A stretch of DNA of 64,000 nt from an uncultured Mycoplasmatota bacterium. Lineage in GTDB: Bacteria > Bacillota_I > Bacilli_A > RF39 > UBA660. Location: contig URLC01000001.1 in the NCBI GenBank assembly GCA_900548695.1, forward strand, positions 248,001-312,000, given 5' to 3'. Made by a program: the position numbers and the translations under genes. Shown piece after piece: positions 40,367 to 50,138 of the stretch; the stretch's first letter is position 1; each line of letters starts with the position of its first letter. The notes beneath the pieces are model-generated. The model was not told where the DNA came from. It made no database searches and saw only the letters and a program-made list of their open reading frames with translations.

Positions 40367-43172
40367 TTTTAGTAAAATAGAGGAAAAATGGAGAAAATAT
40401 TGGGAAGATAATGATACTTTTCATACTGATGTTTGGGATTTTAGTAAGCCTAAGTTTTATGCTTTAGATATGTTTCCTTATCCTTCTGGAGTAGGACTAC
40501 ATGCAGGACATGCTGAAGGGTATACTGCTACTGATATTATTTCTCGAATGAAGAGAATGCAAGGATATAATGTATTGCATCCGATGGGCTATGATTCTTT
40601 TGGGTTACCAGCAGAACAGTATGCTGTAACTACTGGTAATCATCCTAATGGATTTACACAAAAAAATATTGAAACTTTTAGTAATCAGTTAAAAGCTATT
40701 GGTTTTGATTATGATTGGTCTAAAACTTTACAAACAAGTGATCCTAAATTTTATAAATGGACACAATGGATTTTTAAACAATTATATAATGATGGTTATG
40801 CTAAATATATTGATATGCCAGTTAACTGGTGTGAAGAACTTGGGACTGTATTATCTAATGATGAAGTAATTGATGGTAAAAGTGAACGTGGTGGATTTCC
40901 TGTTGTTAGAAAGAATATGAAACAATGGGTTATTGATCAAGCTGCTTTTGCTGAAAAATTACTTGCTGGGCTTGATGAACTTGACTGGCCTGAGTCTACT
41001 AAGGAAATGCAAAGAAATTGGATTGGCAAATCCATTGGAGCGCAGGTTATTTTTAAAGTGGCTGGTACTTCAGAAGAATTTAAAGTTTTTACTACTCGTT
41101 GTGATACTTTATTTGGAGCTACTTATTGTGTTATGGCCCCAGAACATGAGCTTGTTGATAAAATTACAACAGCTTCACAGAAAGAAGCAGTAGATTCTTA
41201 TAAGAGAGTATGTGCTACTAAAAGTGATTTAGAAAGAACAGAACTTAATAAAGAAAAAACGGGTGTTTTTACTGGTTGTTATGCGGTTAATCCAGTTAAT
41301 AATAAAGAAATTCCAATCTATATTTCGGATTACGTTTTAGCAAGTTATGGTACTGGTGCTATTATGGCGGTTCCAGCACATGATGATCGTGATTTTGAAT
41401 TTGCAACTAAGTTTAATATTCCAATTATTCAAGTGTTAGAAGAAGTTACTGGTAAAAAACATGATGATGAGTCTAAAAAAGAGTCTATTGTGGCTATTGT
41501 ATATGATAAAGAAGAAGATAAGTACTTAACCGTTAATTGGAAAGAAAATGGTGGTCGTCTATTTATTGGTGGAACTAGAAAAGAAAATGAGTCTGCGGTA
41601 GATTGTGCTATTCGTGAGGTTTTAGAAGAAACTGGGTATACTGATATCGAACTTGTATGTGAGGATTTTAAAATTAATCATCATTATTATGCTTATAATA
41701 AAGATAAATACTTTAATATTGAGGCTACTCCATTATTGTTTGCACTTAAGAGTAAGAAACAAGATTCTCAAAATTTAGAGGAAGATGAAAGTTTTACTGT
41801 TGAATGGGTAGATAAGTCTACTATTTTAAAAGAAATCAAGGATGAATTACATTTGAAATCGTTTGAATATGTTTTAAATCCACGTGCGATGTCAGGTGAT
41901 GGTATTCATATTAATTCAGATTTTTTAAATGGTTTAAATAAAGAAGATGCTATTGACAAAATGATAGATTGGCTTACTGAGCATAATTGTGGTTCTAAGC
42001 AAGTGAATTATCGCATGAGAGAGTGGATTTTTGCTAGACAAAGATATTGGGGAGAACCAATGCCAGTTGTTTATTTAGAAAATGGGGATATTCATATTTT
42101 AGATGATGATGAGTTACCACTTATTTTACCTGAGCTTGATGATTATAAAGGTCATGGTGGTAAGGCTCCACTTGAAAATGCCAGTGATTGGAAACAATAT
42201 AGTCATAATGGTTTGAAAGGGGTTCGAGAAACTTCTACTATGCCTGGTTCGGCTGGCTCATCTTGGTATTATTTAAGATATATTGATCCAGAAAATAATG
42301 ACTTTTTTGCTAATCAAGAGCTATTGAAACACTGGATGCCAGTTGATTTATATATTGGAGGACCAGAGCATGTTGTTGGTCATTTGATGTATTCTAGAAT
42401 TTGGAATAATTATTTATATGATAAGGGATTATCTCCTGTTAAAGAACCATTTAAAAAACTAGTTCATCAGGGAATGATTTTAGGGGCTAATGGTATTAAG
42501 ATGGGTAAACGTTATCCTGAGTTTGCAATTGATCCACTTGATATTGTTCGTGATTATGGAGCTGATACTTTAAGGCTTTATGAAATGTTTATGGGTCCAC
42601 TTGAAGCTTCTAAACCTTGGAGTCAACAAGGAGTTGAAGGTGCTCAAAAATTTTTGGATAGAATTTATCGTTTATATGAATCAGAAAAACTTCAAGATAC
42701 AGAAAATAAAAATCTTGAAAAGATTTATCATCAAACTGTTAAAAAGGTAACTGATGATTTTGAAACACTTAATTTTAATACTGCAATTAGTCAAATGATG
42801 ATATTTATCAATGCAGTTTATAAAGAAGAAATATTTCCTAAAGAATATGCTGAAGGATTTGTTAAATTGTTAAATCCTGTTGCTCCTCATATTTCTGAAG
42901 AGATTTGGGAAATGTTAGGTCATCATGGTACTATGGCTTATGAAGCTTGGCCTACTTATGACGCATCTAAATTGGTTGAAAATACTAAAGAGATAGCAGT
43001 TCAGGTAAATGGTAAGGTTCGGGCTACTATAACTATCTCTGTTGATGAAGATGAGGAAATTATTAAAGAGAAAGCATTGGATGCTGAGAATGTTAAGCGT
43101 CATACGGATGGCAAAGAGATTATAAAAGTAATCGTTATAAAAGGTAAAATTGTTAATATCGTGGTTAAATAA
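40359..43172 (+). CDS. leuS: Leucyl-tRNA synthetase with NUDIX domain inserted in the editing region
   Basis: 937 residues, against about 800-860 for typical bacterial LeuRS. The HIGH-type motif is HAGH in PYPSGVGLHAGHAEG; the KMSKS-type loop reads KMGKR in NGIKMGKRYPEF. The extra length is a complete NUDIX domain at about residues 365-512: the box GX5EX7REVLEETGY is seen at 405-427, flanked by LeuRS editing-domain sequence (IIQVLEE before, HINSDFLNG after). NUDIX enzymes hydrolyse nucleoside diphosphate-linked compounds. Whether the inserted domain is active, or affects editing, is unknown. T-box controlled with the preceding gene. Confidence 0.95.
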   Translation: MYNFSKIEEKWRKYWEDNDTFHTDVWDFSKPKFYALDMFPYPSGVGLHAGHAEGYTATDIISRMKRMQGYNVLHPMGYDSFGLPAEQYAVTTGNHPNGFTQKNIETFSNQLKAIGFDYDWSKTLQTSDPKFYKWTQWIFKQLYNDGYAKYIDMPVNWCEELGTVLSNDEVIDGKSERGGFPVVRKNMKQWVIDQAAFAEKLLAGLDELDWPESTKEMQRNWIGKSIGAQVIFKVAGTSEEFKVFTTRCDTLFGATYCVMAPEHELVDKITTASQKEAVDSYKRVCATKSDLERTELNKEKTGVFTGCYAVNPVNNKEIPIYISDYVLASYGTGAIMAVPAHDDRDFEFATKFNIPIIQVLEEVTGKKHDDESKKESIVAIVYDKEEDKYLTVNWKENGGRLFIGGTRKENESAVDCAIREVLEETGYTDIELVCEDFKINHHYYAYNKDKYFNIEATPLLFALKSKKQDSQNLEEDESFTVEWVDKSTILKEIKDELHLKSFEYVLNPRAMSGDGIHINSDFLNGLNKEDAIDKMIDWLTEHNCGSKQVNYRMREWIFARQRYWGEPMPVVYLENGDIHILDDDELPLILPELDDYKGHGGKAPLENASDWKQYSHNGLKGVRETSTMPGSAGSSWYYLRYIDPENNDFFANQELLKHWMPVDLYIGGPEHVVGHLMYSRIWNNYLYDKGLSPVKEPFKKLVHQGMILGANGIKMGKRYPEFAIDPLDIVRDYGADTLRLYEMFMGPLEASKPWSQQGVEGAQKFLDRIYRLYESEKLQDTENKNLEKIYHQTVKKVTDDFETLNFNTAISQMMIFINAVYKEEIFPKEYAEGFVKLLNPVAPHISEEIWEMLGHHGTMAYEAWPTYDASKLVENTKEIAVQVNGKVRATITISVDEDEEIIKEKALDAENVKRHTDGKEIIKVIVIKGKIVNIVVK

Positions 43173-43191
43173 TAAATTATTATAAAAAAAT

Positions 43192-43280
43192 ACAAAAGTA
43201 TCTTACTTTTGTTCTAAAAAATGATTTTTTATTACTAAAAAAAGAGGTAATGATATTCGCTTGGATATCATCTCTTTTTT
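43192..43280 (+). terminator. Two hairpins after leuS
   Basis: ACAAAAGTA/TACTTTTGT (43192-43212) and a second, stronger stem (43241-43256 with 43265-43277, 3-nt bulge) followed by T6. The rest of 43281-43363 shows no gene. Confidence 0.7.
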
Positions 43281-43363
43281 TGGAAATTTATTTTAATGGT
43301 TAATACGTTTTATATAGTTAAGTAAAATATTTTACTTTGTTCATTTATGTGGTTAATTATAAA

Positions 43364-43392
43364 TTGACATTTTAAATTTAATATGTTATAAT
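43364..43392 (+). promoter_or_regulatory. Consensus promoter
   Basis: TTGACA (43364-43369), 17-bp spacer, TGTTATAAT ending at 43392: perfect hexamers plus extended -10. Confidence 0.9.
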
Positions 43393-43417
43393 CTATACAC
43401 ATTTAGAGGGGGATGTT

Positions 43418-44362
43418 ATGAATATTTGTATTCAAGCCGCAGAGGCATCAACTCGTTTTGAAAAAAATAATTCAGAGTTGAAACGTTTATATTTAATAAA
43501 AAATATTGATACAATTAATACTATTATGGGAATGGCTCCTGGTTATTGTGGTTCTTTTGGTACAGGTTATCCTTTTTATGCATTGAATTCTGAACTAGAG
43601 GGGCAATTACCAATTATTGATGAGCAAATACGTTATAATGAGGAGTTATTTAAAGAAGCTCAACAATTAGGTACAACTTGGGTTTGTGCAAAATGCTTAT
43701 CTACAACAGGACAAAATATGCCTGATTTGAAACAGATTTGTAAGCCATGTCCTCAATTGACAGATTCATTGAAGCCTAGAAAGGTTATTAATAGGTTGCC
43801 GGATGTTGATATGTGGATGGTGTGCGCTGATAGTGAAGTAGAATCAGCAAAAACTGCATTATCTAAATTGTTTGATTCTTTTAATATGCATACTTCAGAT
43901 GTTGATCCTGTTCAAACAATTAAAGATGTTACAGAAATTTCTATCGATATACAAAATGGAAAGATGCCTACGAAATTACTTCCTTTAGATATTCATATTA
44001 TTGAATATTCAACTTTAAGTAATTTGTTTAATCAAATTCCATTTGTTTTACAAAAATCTATGGAAGAAAATAATGTTCCATATCTTCCTATTCATCCAAC
44101 ATCATTAAGAAAAAAATGGCAACATGATGATGTTGCATACAATTTTGTGTTAGATTTTTTATATACTATGACGCCATTTTCTTTTGAGGAGAACTTAGAT
44201 CGTAAGTTGGATTTTACTAGAGGAATTATTTCTCAAGTTTTTGATAATGATCAATTAACAGCTTTTCTACATTCTGTTGCTCCGGCATCTGTTGAAAGAA
44301 GATTTCAAACTCCTCAATTACAAAAAACATATGAAAGAAGGATTGAATCATGGAGAAAATAA
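43418..44362 (+). CDS. Hypothetical protein with CxxC pairs
   Basis: 314 residues, cytoplasmic, GAGGGGG ribosome-binding site. A possible zinc site is formed by CAKC (about 90) and CKPC (about 107). The segment INRLPDVDMWMVC could be a nucleotidyltransferase-like strand, but other signature residues are not clear. It overlaps the PHP phosphoesterase gene by 13 nt. Strong promoter upstream suggests steady expression. Family not recognised. Confidence 0.75.
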   Translation: MNICIQAAEASTRFEKNNSELKRLYLIKNIDTINTIMGMAPGYCGSFGTGYPFYALNSELEGQLPIIDEQIRYNEELFKEAQQLGTTWVCAKCLSTTGQNMPDLKQICKPCPQLTDSLKPRKVINRLPDVDMWMVCADSEVESAKTALSKLFDSFNMHTSDVDPVQTIKDVTEISIDIQNGKMPTKLLPLDIHIIEYSTLSNLFNQIPFVLQKSMEENNVPYLPIHPTSLRKKWQHDDVAYNFVLDFLYTMTPFSFEENLDRKLDFTRGIISQVFDNDQLTAFLHSVAPASVERRFQTPQLQKTYERRIESWRK

Positions 44363-45243
44363 TTGACTTACACATTCATACAAATTGTTCTGATGGAGAC
44401 TTATCTCCTAAGCAGGTTATCGATGAAGCTTTAAAAAATGGTGTTAGTGTTGTTGCAATTGCTGATCATGATACGATAGATGCTTATGATGATGAGTTAT
44501 TTCAATATGCAAAGGATAAAAATATTAAAATTATTCCTGCTGTTGAAATTTCTACTAAGAATAAAAAATGTGGCTTTCATGTTTTAGGCTATAATTTTGA
44601 TATGAAAAATAACGAGTTAGTACAAAAATTATTTGAATTAAGAAATGCTAGACATGATTATTTATATAATGTGTCTGTTAAGTTAAATGATTTAGGATAT
44701 AAAGTAAATGTTGAAGACCTTGATAAGATTGAAGCTGTTACAAAGGCACATATTTATTTTGATATTATAAATAATCCTGATAATCATGAATCTTTATTAA
44801 AAACTTTTGGACATATTCCTGATAAGGGAGAGTTTATTGAGAGTATTATGAATGAAGGCTGTCCTGCATACGTTAAAAAAGCAACTATTACTCCAGTTGA
44901 AGCATCTAAGTTAATACATAATGCTGGTGGAAAAGTTATTTTAGCTCATCCTGTTGCTTATAAATATGAAGATAACTTTATGGCTGAAGATGTTTTAAAA
45001 TTAGTGCAAGATATGCAGGCTGATGGAATTGAAGCTAATTATGTTTATGTTGATAAAGATAATCATAAAATAAATGACAGTGCTTTTTGGAATCAATTTG
45101 CTAAGGAACATAATTTAAAGACTACAATTGGTTCTGATTTTCACAATAAAGATGGATTACATCCTGTTATTGGACTTCTTGGTGAAAACATTACTATACT
45201 TGAAAATTATATTGATGGTCTTCTAGATTGGTTATTGAGTTAA
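44350..45243 (+). CDS. PHP-domain phosphoesterase
   Basis: 297 residues with PHP metal motifs DLHIHTNCSDG (residues 6-16), ADHDT, a central AHP, and GSDFH near the C-terminus. Resembles the RNase AM/YciV (TrpH) group, which degrade short RNAs or nucleotides from the 5' end. Coupled to the preceding gene by overlap. Confidence 0.88.
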   Translation: MEKIIDLHIHTNCSDGDLSPKQVIDEALKNGVSVVAIADHDTIDAYDDELFQYAKDKNIKIIPAVEISTKNKKCGFHVLGYNFDMKNNELVQKLFELRNARHDYLYNVSVKLNDLGYKVNVEDLDKIEAVTKAHIYFDIINNPDNHESLLKTFGHIPDKGEFIESIMNEGCPAYVKKATITPVEASKLIHNAGGKVILAHPVAYKYEDNFMAEDVLKLVQDMQADGIEANYVYVDKDNHKINDSAFWNQFAKEHNLKTTIGSDFHNKDGLHPVIGLLGENITILENYIDGLLDWLLS

Positions 45244-45305
45244 TGTTTACTAGTTTTCAACAAATTTTGTTGAAAACTTTTTTTATAGTTATTTTAGGTG
45301 ATATT

Positions 45306-45476
45306 ATGAAAGTGAAAATTTTTGATGAAGAAGATGAAAAGGATTTAGAAGCTGATATTAATGAATTTTTGGAGGATTTAGAAGGAGAAGTTGTTGATAT
45401 AAAGTACCAAGTTGGAGTTGGAGTTTTTAGTGAAGAACAAGTGTTTTGTTTTTCAGCGATGGTAGTTTATTATTAG
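45306..45476 (+). CDS. Small acidic protein, Cse60-like
   Basis: 56 residues from ATG 45306 (GGTGATATT upstream). The KVKIFDEEDEKDLEADINEF start and the EVVDIKYQV strand match the Cse60 family of small sporulation-associated proteins of Bacilli; identification is by pattern only. Confidence 0.6.
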   Translation: MKVKIFDEEDEKDLEADINEFLEDLEGEVVDIKYQVGVGVFSEEQVFCFSAMVVYY

Positions 45477-45537
45477 GAAAAGAGAAATCTTTTTCTTTTT
45501 TTTCTTTTATGGTATGATGTTAATAGAGGAGGAAGCT

Positions 45538-47202
45538 ATGAAGAAGGATAAGACACTGAAGAAAAATGGTTTTTTAACTGGTGCATTTATTGCGACTTTT
45601 TGTATTGTTCTTACAAAAATATTGGGAATTGTTTATGTTATTCCTTTTCATGCTATTATTGGAGAACAAGGTGGGGCTTTGTATGGTTATGCTTATACCA
45701 TCTATCTTCTTTTTATGTCTTTATCTTCAGCTGGTATTCCTTTAGCTATTAGTAAAATAGTATCAGAATATCAAACTTTAGGATATTATAATGCTAAAAA
45801 ACGGGCTTTTATCATTGGTAAAAAAATAGCTTTGTTGTTGGGGTTTGTTTGTTTTATTATTTTGCTTTTGTTTGCACCTATGATTGCTCAGGCTGTTTTG
45901 GGGGACTTGACTGGTGGAAATACCATTGAAGATGTTACGTTTGTAATTAGAATTATTGGTACGGCGATACTAGTTGTTCCTGTACTTAGTATTTATAGAG
46001 GATATTTTGAAGGTCATAGATTTATGCAGATTCCTTCTTTTTCTCAGATTGTAGAGCAGCTAGTTAGAGTTTTTATTATAGTACTTGGTAGTTTTATGGC
46101 TTTAAAAGTGTTTAAGTTATCATTAACATCTGCGGTTGGAGTTGCTGTTTTTGGAGCAACCGCTGGGGCAATAGTTGCTTATTTATACTTAGTGTTTAAA
46201 AAGAATAAGAATAAAAGTAAGTTTAACGAGAAAATCAGAAGTGTTAATGAACCTATTATTACTAATAAACAAATATTTAAAAAGATTGTTATTTATGCTT
46301 TACCTTTTATTATGATTGATATTTTTAAATCACTTTATAGTTATATTGATATGGTAACAGTAGTAGAAGGCTTGGTTAATTATGCTAATTTTTCAGTGGT
46401 TGATGCTGAGGTTGTTATGAGTATGTTATCTACTTGGGGAGCCAAATTTAATATGATTTTACTGGCTTTATCTACTGGGATTGTAGTTAGTTTAATACCT
46501 AATTTAACACAAAGTGTGGTAAAAAAAGATCAAGCTGATAGTTATCATAAAATCAATCAGTCACTTAGTGTTTTATTATTTTTTACTTTGCCAATGTCTT
46601 TAGGAATTAGTTTTTTATCTGAGTATATTTGGAATGTTTTTTATGGTAGTAGTGTGTATGGTCCAAGTGTTTTAGCTTATTATATTTTTGTAGGCTTAAT
46701 TGTTGGTTTATTTACATTAGTAATATCTATTCTTCAGGTGTTAAAAGATTATAAGACAGTTTTTATTAGTTTAGTAGTTGGCGTTATTTTAAAAATTTTA
46801 TTAAATAGTAATTTAATCCTTGCTTTTTATAAAATGGGTCTTCCAGCCTATTATGGAGTTATTACAGCCAGTTTAATTGGTTATTTTGTCTCTTTCGTTA
46901 TTTGTATTGTTCAATTAAGATATAAATATAAAGTGCGCTACGAAGAACTTGTTAAAAATTTTATGGATATATTATGTGGTGCAATGTTGATGGTTGTGGG
47001 ACTTTTGGTTATTAAATATTTATTGCCAAGTAGTTCTAATCGTTTTGTCAGTTTTTTATATGTTGTGATTTACACTTTAATAGGTGGAAGTATTTATTTT
47101 ATTTATGCTTATAAATCTAAATTATTATTTCATGTTTTTGGTGATAAAGTTAGAGATTTGTTTCGAAAAAAAAAGAGTAAGAGTAAAAGAAAAAGGTGCT
47201 AA
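45538..47202 (+). CDS. Lipid flippase of the MurJ/SpoVB (MVF/MOP) type
   Basis: 554 residues with about 14 membrane helices; the N-terminal GAFIATFCIVLTKILGIVY and SSAGIPLAISKIVSEY patterns are typical of polysaccharide or lipid II flippases (SpoVB, YtgP-like). Basic C-terminal tail. ATG 45538 with AGGAGG upstream. With the FemABX genes that follow it points to peptidoglycan precursor handling. Confidence 0.88.
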   Translation: MKKDKTLKKNGFLTGAFIATFCIVLTKILGIVYVIPFHAIIGEQGGALYGYAYTIYLLFMSLSSAGIPLAISKIVSEYQTLGYYNAKKRAFIIGKKIALLLGFVCFIILLLFAPMIAQAVLGDLTGGNTIEDVTFVIRIIGTAILVVPVLSIYRGYFEGHRFMQIPSFSQIVEQLVRVFIIVLGSFMALKVFKLSLTSAVGVAVFGATAGAIVAYLYLVFKKNKNKSKFNEKIRSVNEPIITNKQIFKKIVIYALPFIMIDIFKSLYSYIDMVTVVEGLVNYANFSVVDAEVVMSMLSTWGAKFNMILLALSTGIVVSLIPNLTQSVVKKDQADSYHKINQSLSVLLFFTLPMSLGISFLSEYIWNVFYGSSVYGPSVLAYYIFVGLIVGLFTLVISILQVLKDYKTVFISLVVGVILKILLNSNLILAFYKMGLPAYYGVITASLIGYFVSFVICIVQLRYKYKVRYEELVKNFMDILCGAMLMVVGLLVIKYLLPSSSNRFVSFLYVVIYTLIGGSIYFIYAYKSKLLFHVFGDKVRDLFRKKKSKSKRKRC

Positions 47203-47220
47203 TGATTTTAGCACCTTTTT
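47190..47220. terminator. Bidirectional terminator
   Basis: 12-bp perfect stem (47190-47201 with 47209-47220), A and T runs, between the flippase and the convergent FemABX gene. Confidence 0.9.
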
Positions 47221-48513
47221 TTATTTGTGTCTTAAGTTTTTTAATTTATGATATACGTTGAAAGCAAGATTATAGGTATGATACCATAATGGTGATATGA
47301 TAAGATCAAATTCTCCAATTAATTCTACTACATGTCCTCCAAAACTTTTTTTAAATAAATATAGTCCATATAGTGGATTTTCTTTTCTAAAATCGCCTGT
47401 TATTCCGTAGAAATTATATTTTTTGTATCCATGTTCTACTGCGTATTTAATTCCAGCAAAGTGAATTGTATAAGCCGACTGAAATTGCATAACATTGTCT
47501 AAAGTTCCACCATGTAGGGATAATACTTCATTACCATATATTAGAAAGAGTATACCTCCTAATAATTTTTTATCGCCATATTCTTTTTTATAATCTGCAA
47601 TTTTTTCTAGTTGTTTTTTTAGTCTTGCAATTTCTTGTTCATTTTTCTTATTATTTTGTTCATATTTTTTGGGATTCATTTTTAGAATGTCATGTTCTTT
47701 TTTATAAATTCTATCTTTTAGTTCTTTTTCATTGCTACTTAGCTCTTCTTTAGTATTTTTTTCAAATTCTAAAAAATCAATTTCTGAGACTAATATTTTT
47801 AATATACCGGCATCATGTAAAGAGTCCCACATGTTTTCGTAATAAGACAAGGGTCTATCTACAAATTCACGTCTATCGCTGGTGTGTTGCATGATATCTT
47901 TAAATAATGGTAGTTCTTCTTTTTCTATTTCTCTGGTTTTAATACCTGATCTTTCATTTTTTCTAAGTATTTGTCTAGTTTTTGATTCCATATCTTTCAT
48001 AATGTCATCTAAACTTTTATTTTCTGTTTCAATTACATGCATCCATCTTGGTTGTAGGGTATCTTGCATTAGATTAAAACCAAAGTGTTTATAACCTAAT
48101 TCTTTTAAGTTGTCTACAGTAATACTGTTATCTATCCCATCTTTAACAATATCACCGTTGTTATTTCTTTCCTTATATTCTACATAAGGGTCAATTTTCA
48201 CAAAGATGGCATTTTCTTTTTTTGCATATTCTTTTAAATTTTTAGTAAAATTTTTTAATATGTTTTTGTCTTTATAATCTAATAAAAAACCACGCGGAGC
48301 ATAAAACATTTTTTTATGTATGATTGGTAATGTTTTAGATAAGATTAAGCTTCCTGCTATGATTTTATTATCTTCTTCTAGAATTAAGTAGTGTGCTTGC
48401 CAATTGTTTTTACTTTTTAGGTTTGCCCATTCTTTAGTTTGATAAAAAGTAATTTCAGAATTTTTATCGGCAAATTTTTTCCATTCTTTTTCACTGATTT
48501 TTTTTAACTTCAT
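47221..48513 (-). CDS. FemABX peptidoglycan bridge aminoacyltransferase, copy 2
   Basis: 430 residues. Two GNAT-like halves (TFYQTKEWANLK and MFYAPRGFLLDY in the first; LHGGTLDN, YTIHFAGIKYA and YNFYGITGDF in the second) with a coiled-coil arm (about 250-305) as in FemA/FemX. These enzymes use aminoacyl-tRNA to add bridge residues to lipid II or peptidoglycan. Its start overlaps the upstream paralogue by 23 nt. Confidence 0.92.
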   Translation of the reverse strand: MKLKKISEKEWKKFADKNSEITFYQTKEWANLKSKNNWQAHYLILEEDNKIIAGSLILSKTLPIIHKKMFYAPRGFLLDYKDKNILKNFTKNLKEYAKKENAIFVKIDPYVEYKERNNNGDIVKDGIDNSITVDNLKELGYKHFGFNLMQDTLQPRWMHVIETENKSLDDIMKDMESKTRQILRKNERSGIKTREIEKEELPLFKDIMQHTSDRREFVDRPLSYYENMWDSLHDAGILKILVSEIDFLEFEKNTKEELSSNEKELKDRIYKKEHDILKMNPKKYEQNNKKNEQEIARLKKQLEKIADYKKEYGDKKLLGGILFLIYGNEVLSLHGGTLDNVMQFQSAYTIHFAGIKYAVEHGYKKYNFYGITGDFRKENPLYGLYLFKKSFGGHVVELIGEFDLIISPLWYHTYNLAFNVYHKLKNLRHK

Positions 48514-49804
48514 TTTCTATCTCCTTCTTACTTTTTCTTCTTACCATTTTTCTATAAATGGGAACTAATTTAGTAAAGAAAAAATACATTGGTTTGTTGG
48601 TTATATAATCAAATTCTCCAAGAAATTCGATATAGTCTCCGCCAAATTTCCGTTTAAATTCATGAAGTCCAAAACGTGGATTGTCTTTTGATAAATCACC
48701 TATTGTTCCAAATTGATCATATATTTTAATGCCTTTTTCTTTACAATATTTAATATGTTCTTCATAAGTATAATAATTGACATAAGTTTCAGTTAAAACA
48801 TTATGGTTACCAGCATATAATACCCAAGCTTTATCAGCATATTCAATAATCATATGGGCACTTAGGGTTAAATTATTTCCATATTTTTCTTTGTATTCTT
48901 CGTATTTTTTAATTTCTTTTACATAGTTTTCTTTTTGTTTTGTTAGTTCATTTAATTTGTTTTTAGCACTTTTACTTAGATTATCAATTGGTAAAATAGA
49001 TATTTGATTATTTACAGCTTTTAGATTTTCTTTCATTTTTTTGATAGTTCTATCTAAATCAACTTTACCTAGAAAAAGTGTAGCCTTACCATTTTCACTA
49101 CCATTGAAGATGTCATATAAAGTTTCATAATAATCTTCATTATAAGAGACAAAATCTTTTCTTGTTTCTGTTAAGGTCATTAAATGATAAAATTCTTTTA
49201 AGTCTTTTTCAGTACCGATTTCTACATAAGTATCTAACTTTTTGGCTTTAGCAATTCTTTGTTTAGTAGTTTTAGAAAAATGATTTTCTATATCTTCTAA
49301 GCTTTGATTCATATCAATTCTAAATGTATATCTTGGTTGCATTGTTTCAAAATTTTTGGTAAAGCCTAAATGTTTATAACCTACTTTTTTTAAGGTTTCA
49401 AATATTTTATTTGTATCATAAGGTAGCTTTTGTTCTTGATCTAAGTAGTTGTAGTCTTTATAGATTAAGTCAGGATCTATTTTGACAAAAATGGCTTTTT
49501 TACTTTTCGCAAATTTTATTATTTCTTTAGTCATTTCTTTCACTAGTTTTTCGTCTTCATAGTTTAATATATAGCCTCTTGGACAATAAAAATAAGAGTA
49601 TTTCATTGGTAGGTGTTTTTGTAGTAATAAAGCAGTCGCTAAAATATTTTTCTTATCATCTACTAATCCTAGATAGTAAGGTGTTAGATGCCTTTTTACT
49701 TTAGATAATTCTCCCCATGCATAGGATTGTAAAAAGTGTGATTTTTTTTGTTCTTTTACAAAGTTTTCATAAATTTCTTCAGTTAAATGTACTAGTTTAG
49801 CCAT
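48491..49804 (-). CDS. FemABX peptidoglycan bridge aminoacyltransferase, copy 1
   Basis: 437 residues, same architecture as the following gene (HFLQSYAWGELSK, FYCPRGYILNY, coiled arm about 240-300, LYAGNHNV, YDQFGTIGDL). Tandem paralogues suggest a bridge of at least two residues added in sequence, or different acceptors. Ribosome-binding AAAGGA precedes the ATG. Confidence 0.92.
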   Translation of the reverse strand: MAKLVHLTEEIYENFVKEQKKSHFLQSYAWGELSKVKRHLTPYYLGLVDDKKNILATALLLQKHLPMKYSYFYCPRGYILNYEDEKLVKEMTKEIIKFAKSKKAIFVKIDPDLIYKDYNYLDQEQKLPYDTNKIFETLKKVGYKHLGFTKNFETMQPRYTFRIDMNQSLEDIENHFSKTTKQRIAKAKKLDTYVEIGTEKDLKEFYHLMTLTETRKDFVSYNEDYYETLYDIFNGSENGKATLFLGKVDLDRTIKKMKENLKAVNNQISILPIDNLSKSAKNKLNELTKQKENYVKEIKKYEEYKEKYGNNLTLSAHMIIEYADKAWVLYAGNHNVLTETYVNYYTYEEHIKYCKEKGIKIYDQFGTIGDLSKDNPRFGLHEFKRKFGGDYIEFLGEFDYITNKPMYFFFTKLVPIYRKMVRRKSKKEIENEVKKNQ

Positions 49805-49861
49805 ATGTTTTCATCCTTTCTTTTATTAGTATATCATAAAAGTTTTTATTTCAACAAAAAA

Positions 49862-49878
49862 GAACACAGTTTGTGTTC
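49862..49878 (-). terminator. Terminator of the small coiled-coil gene
   Basis: GAACACA/TGTGTTC stem with 3-nt loop; T6 on the minus strand. Confidence 0.75.
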
Positions 49879-50062
49879 ATAACATATACATACCATCTTC
49901 TTTTTTTAAATAATCATTTTGTCCACCTTGTTCTAATTTTGCAACTCTTTTTTTTAAAGCATTTATTTCAGCTTTTAATTTTTCTATTTCTTGTTCTAAA
50001 TTTTTAGGAGTTGGTTGATAGGACATCGTAGGTGGAATATAAGGATACGGAAATTGATTCAT
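49877..50062 (-). CDS. Small coiled-coil protein
   Basis: 61 residues: Pro/Tyr-rich N-terminus, then a heptad coiled coil (LEQEIEKLKAEINALKKRV). AAAGGAG upstream and its own terminator make it a convincing gene. Similar short proteins occur in spore-forming Bacilli, but function is unknown. Confidence 0.7.
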   Translation of the reverse strand: MNQFPYPYIPPTMSYQPTPKNLEQEIEKLKAEINALKKRVAKLEQGGQNDYLKKEDGMYML

Positions 50063-50138
50063 TTTTTACTCCTTTCCTGTTGCTTTATTATATGCACATT
50101 TATTTATTTCTGTTATAATATATGAAGGATGTGATATT

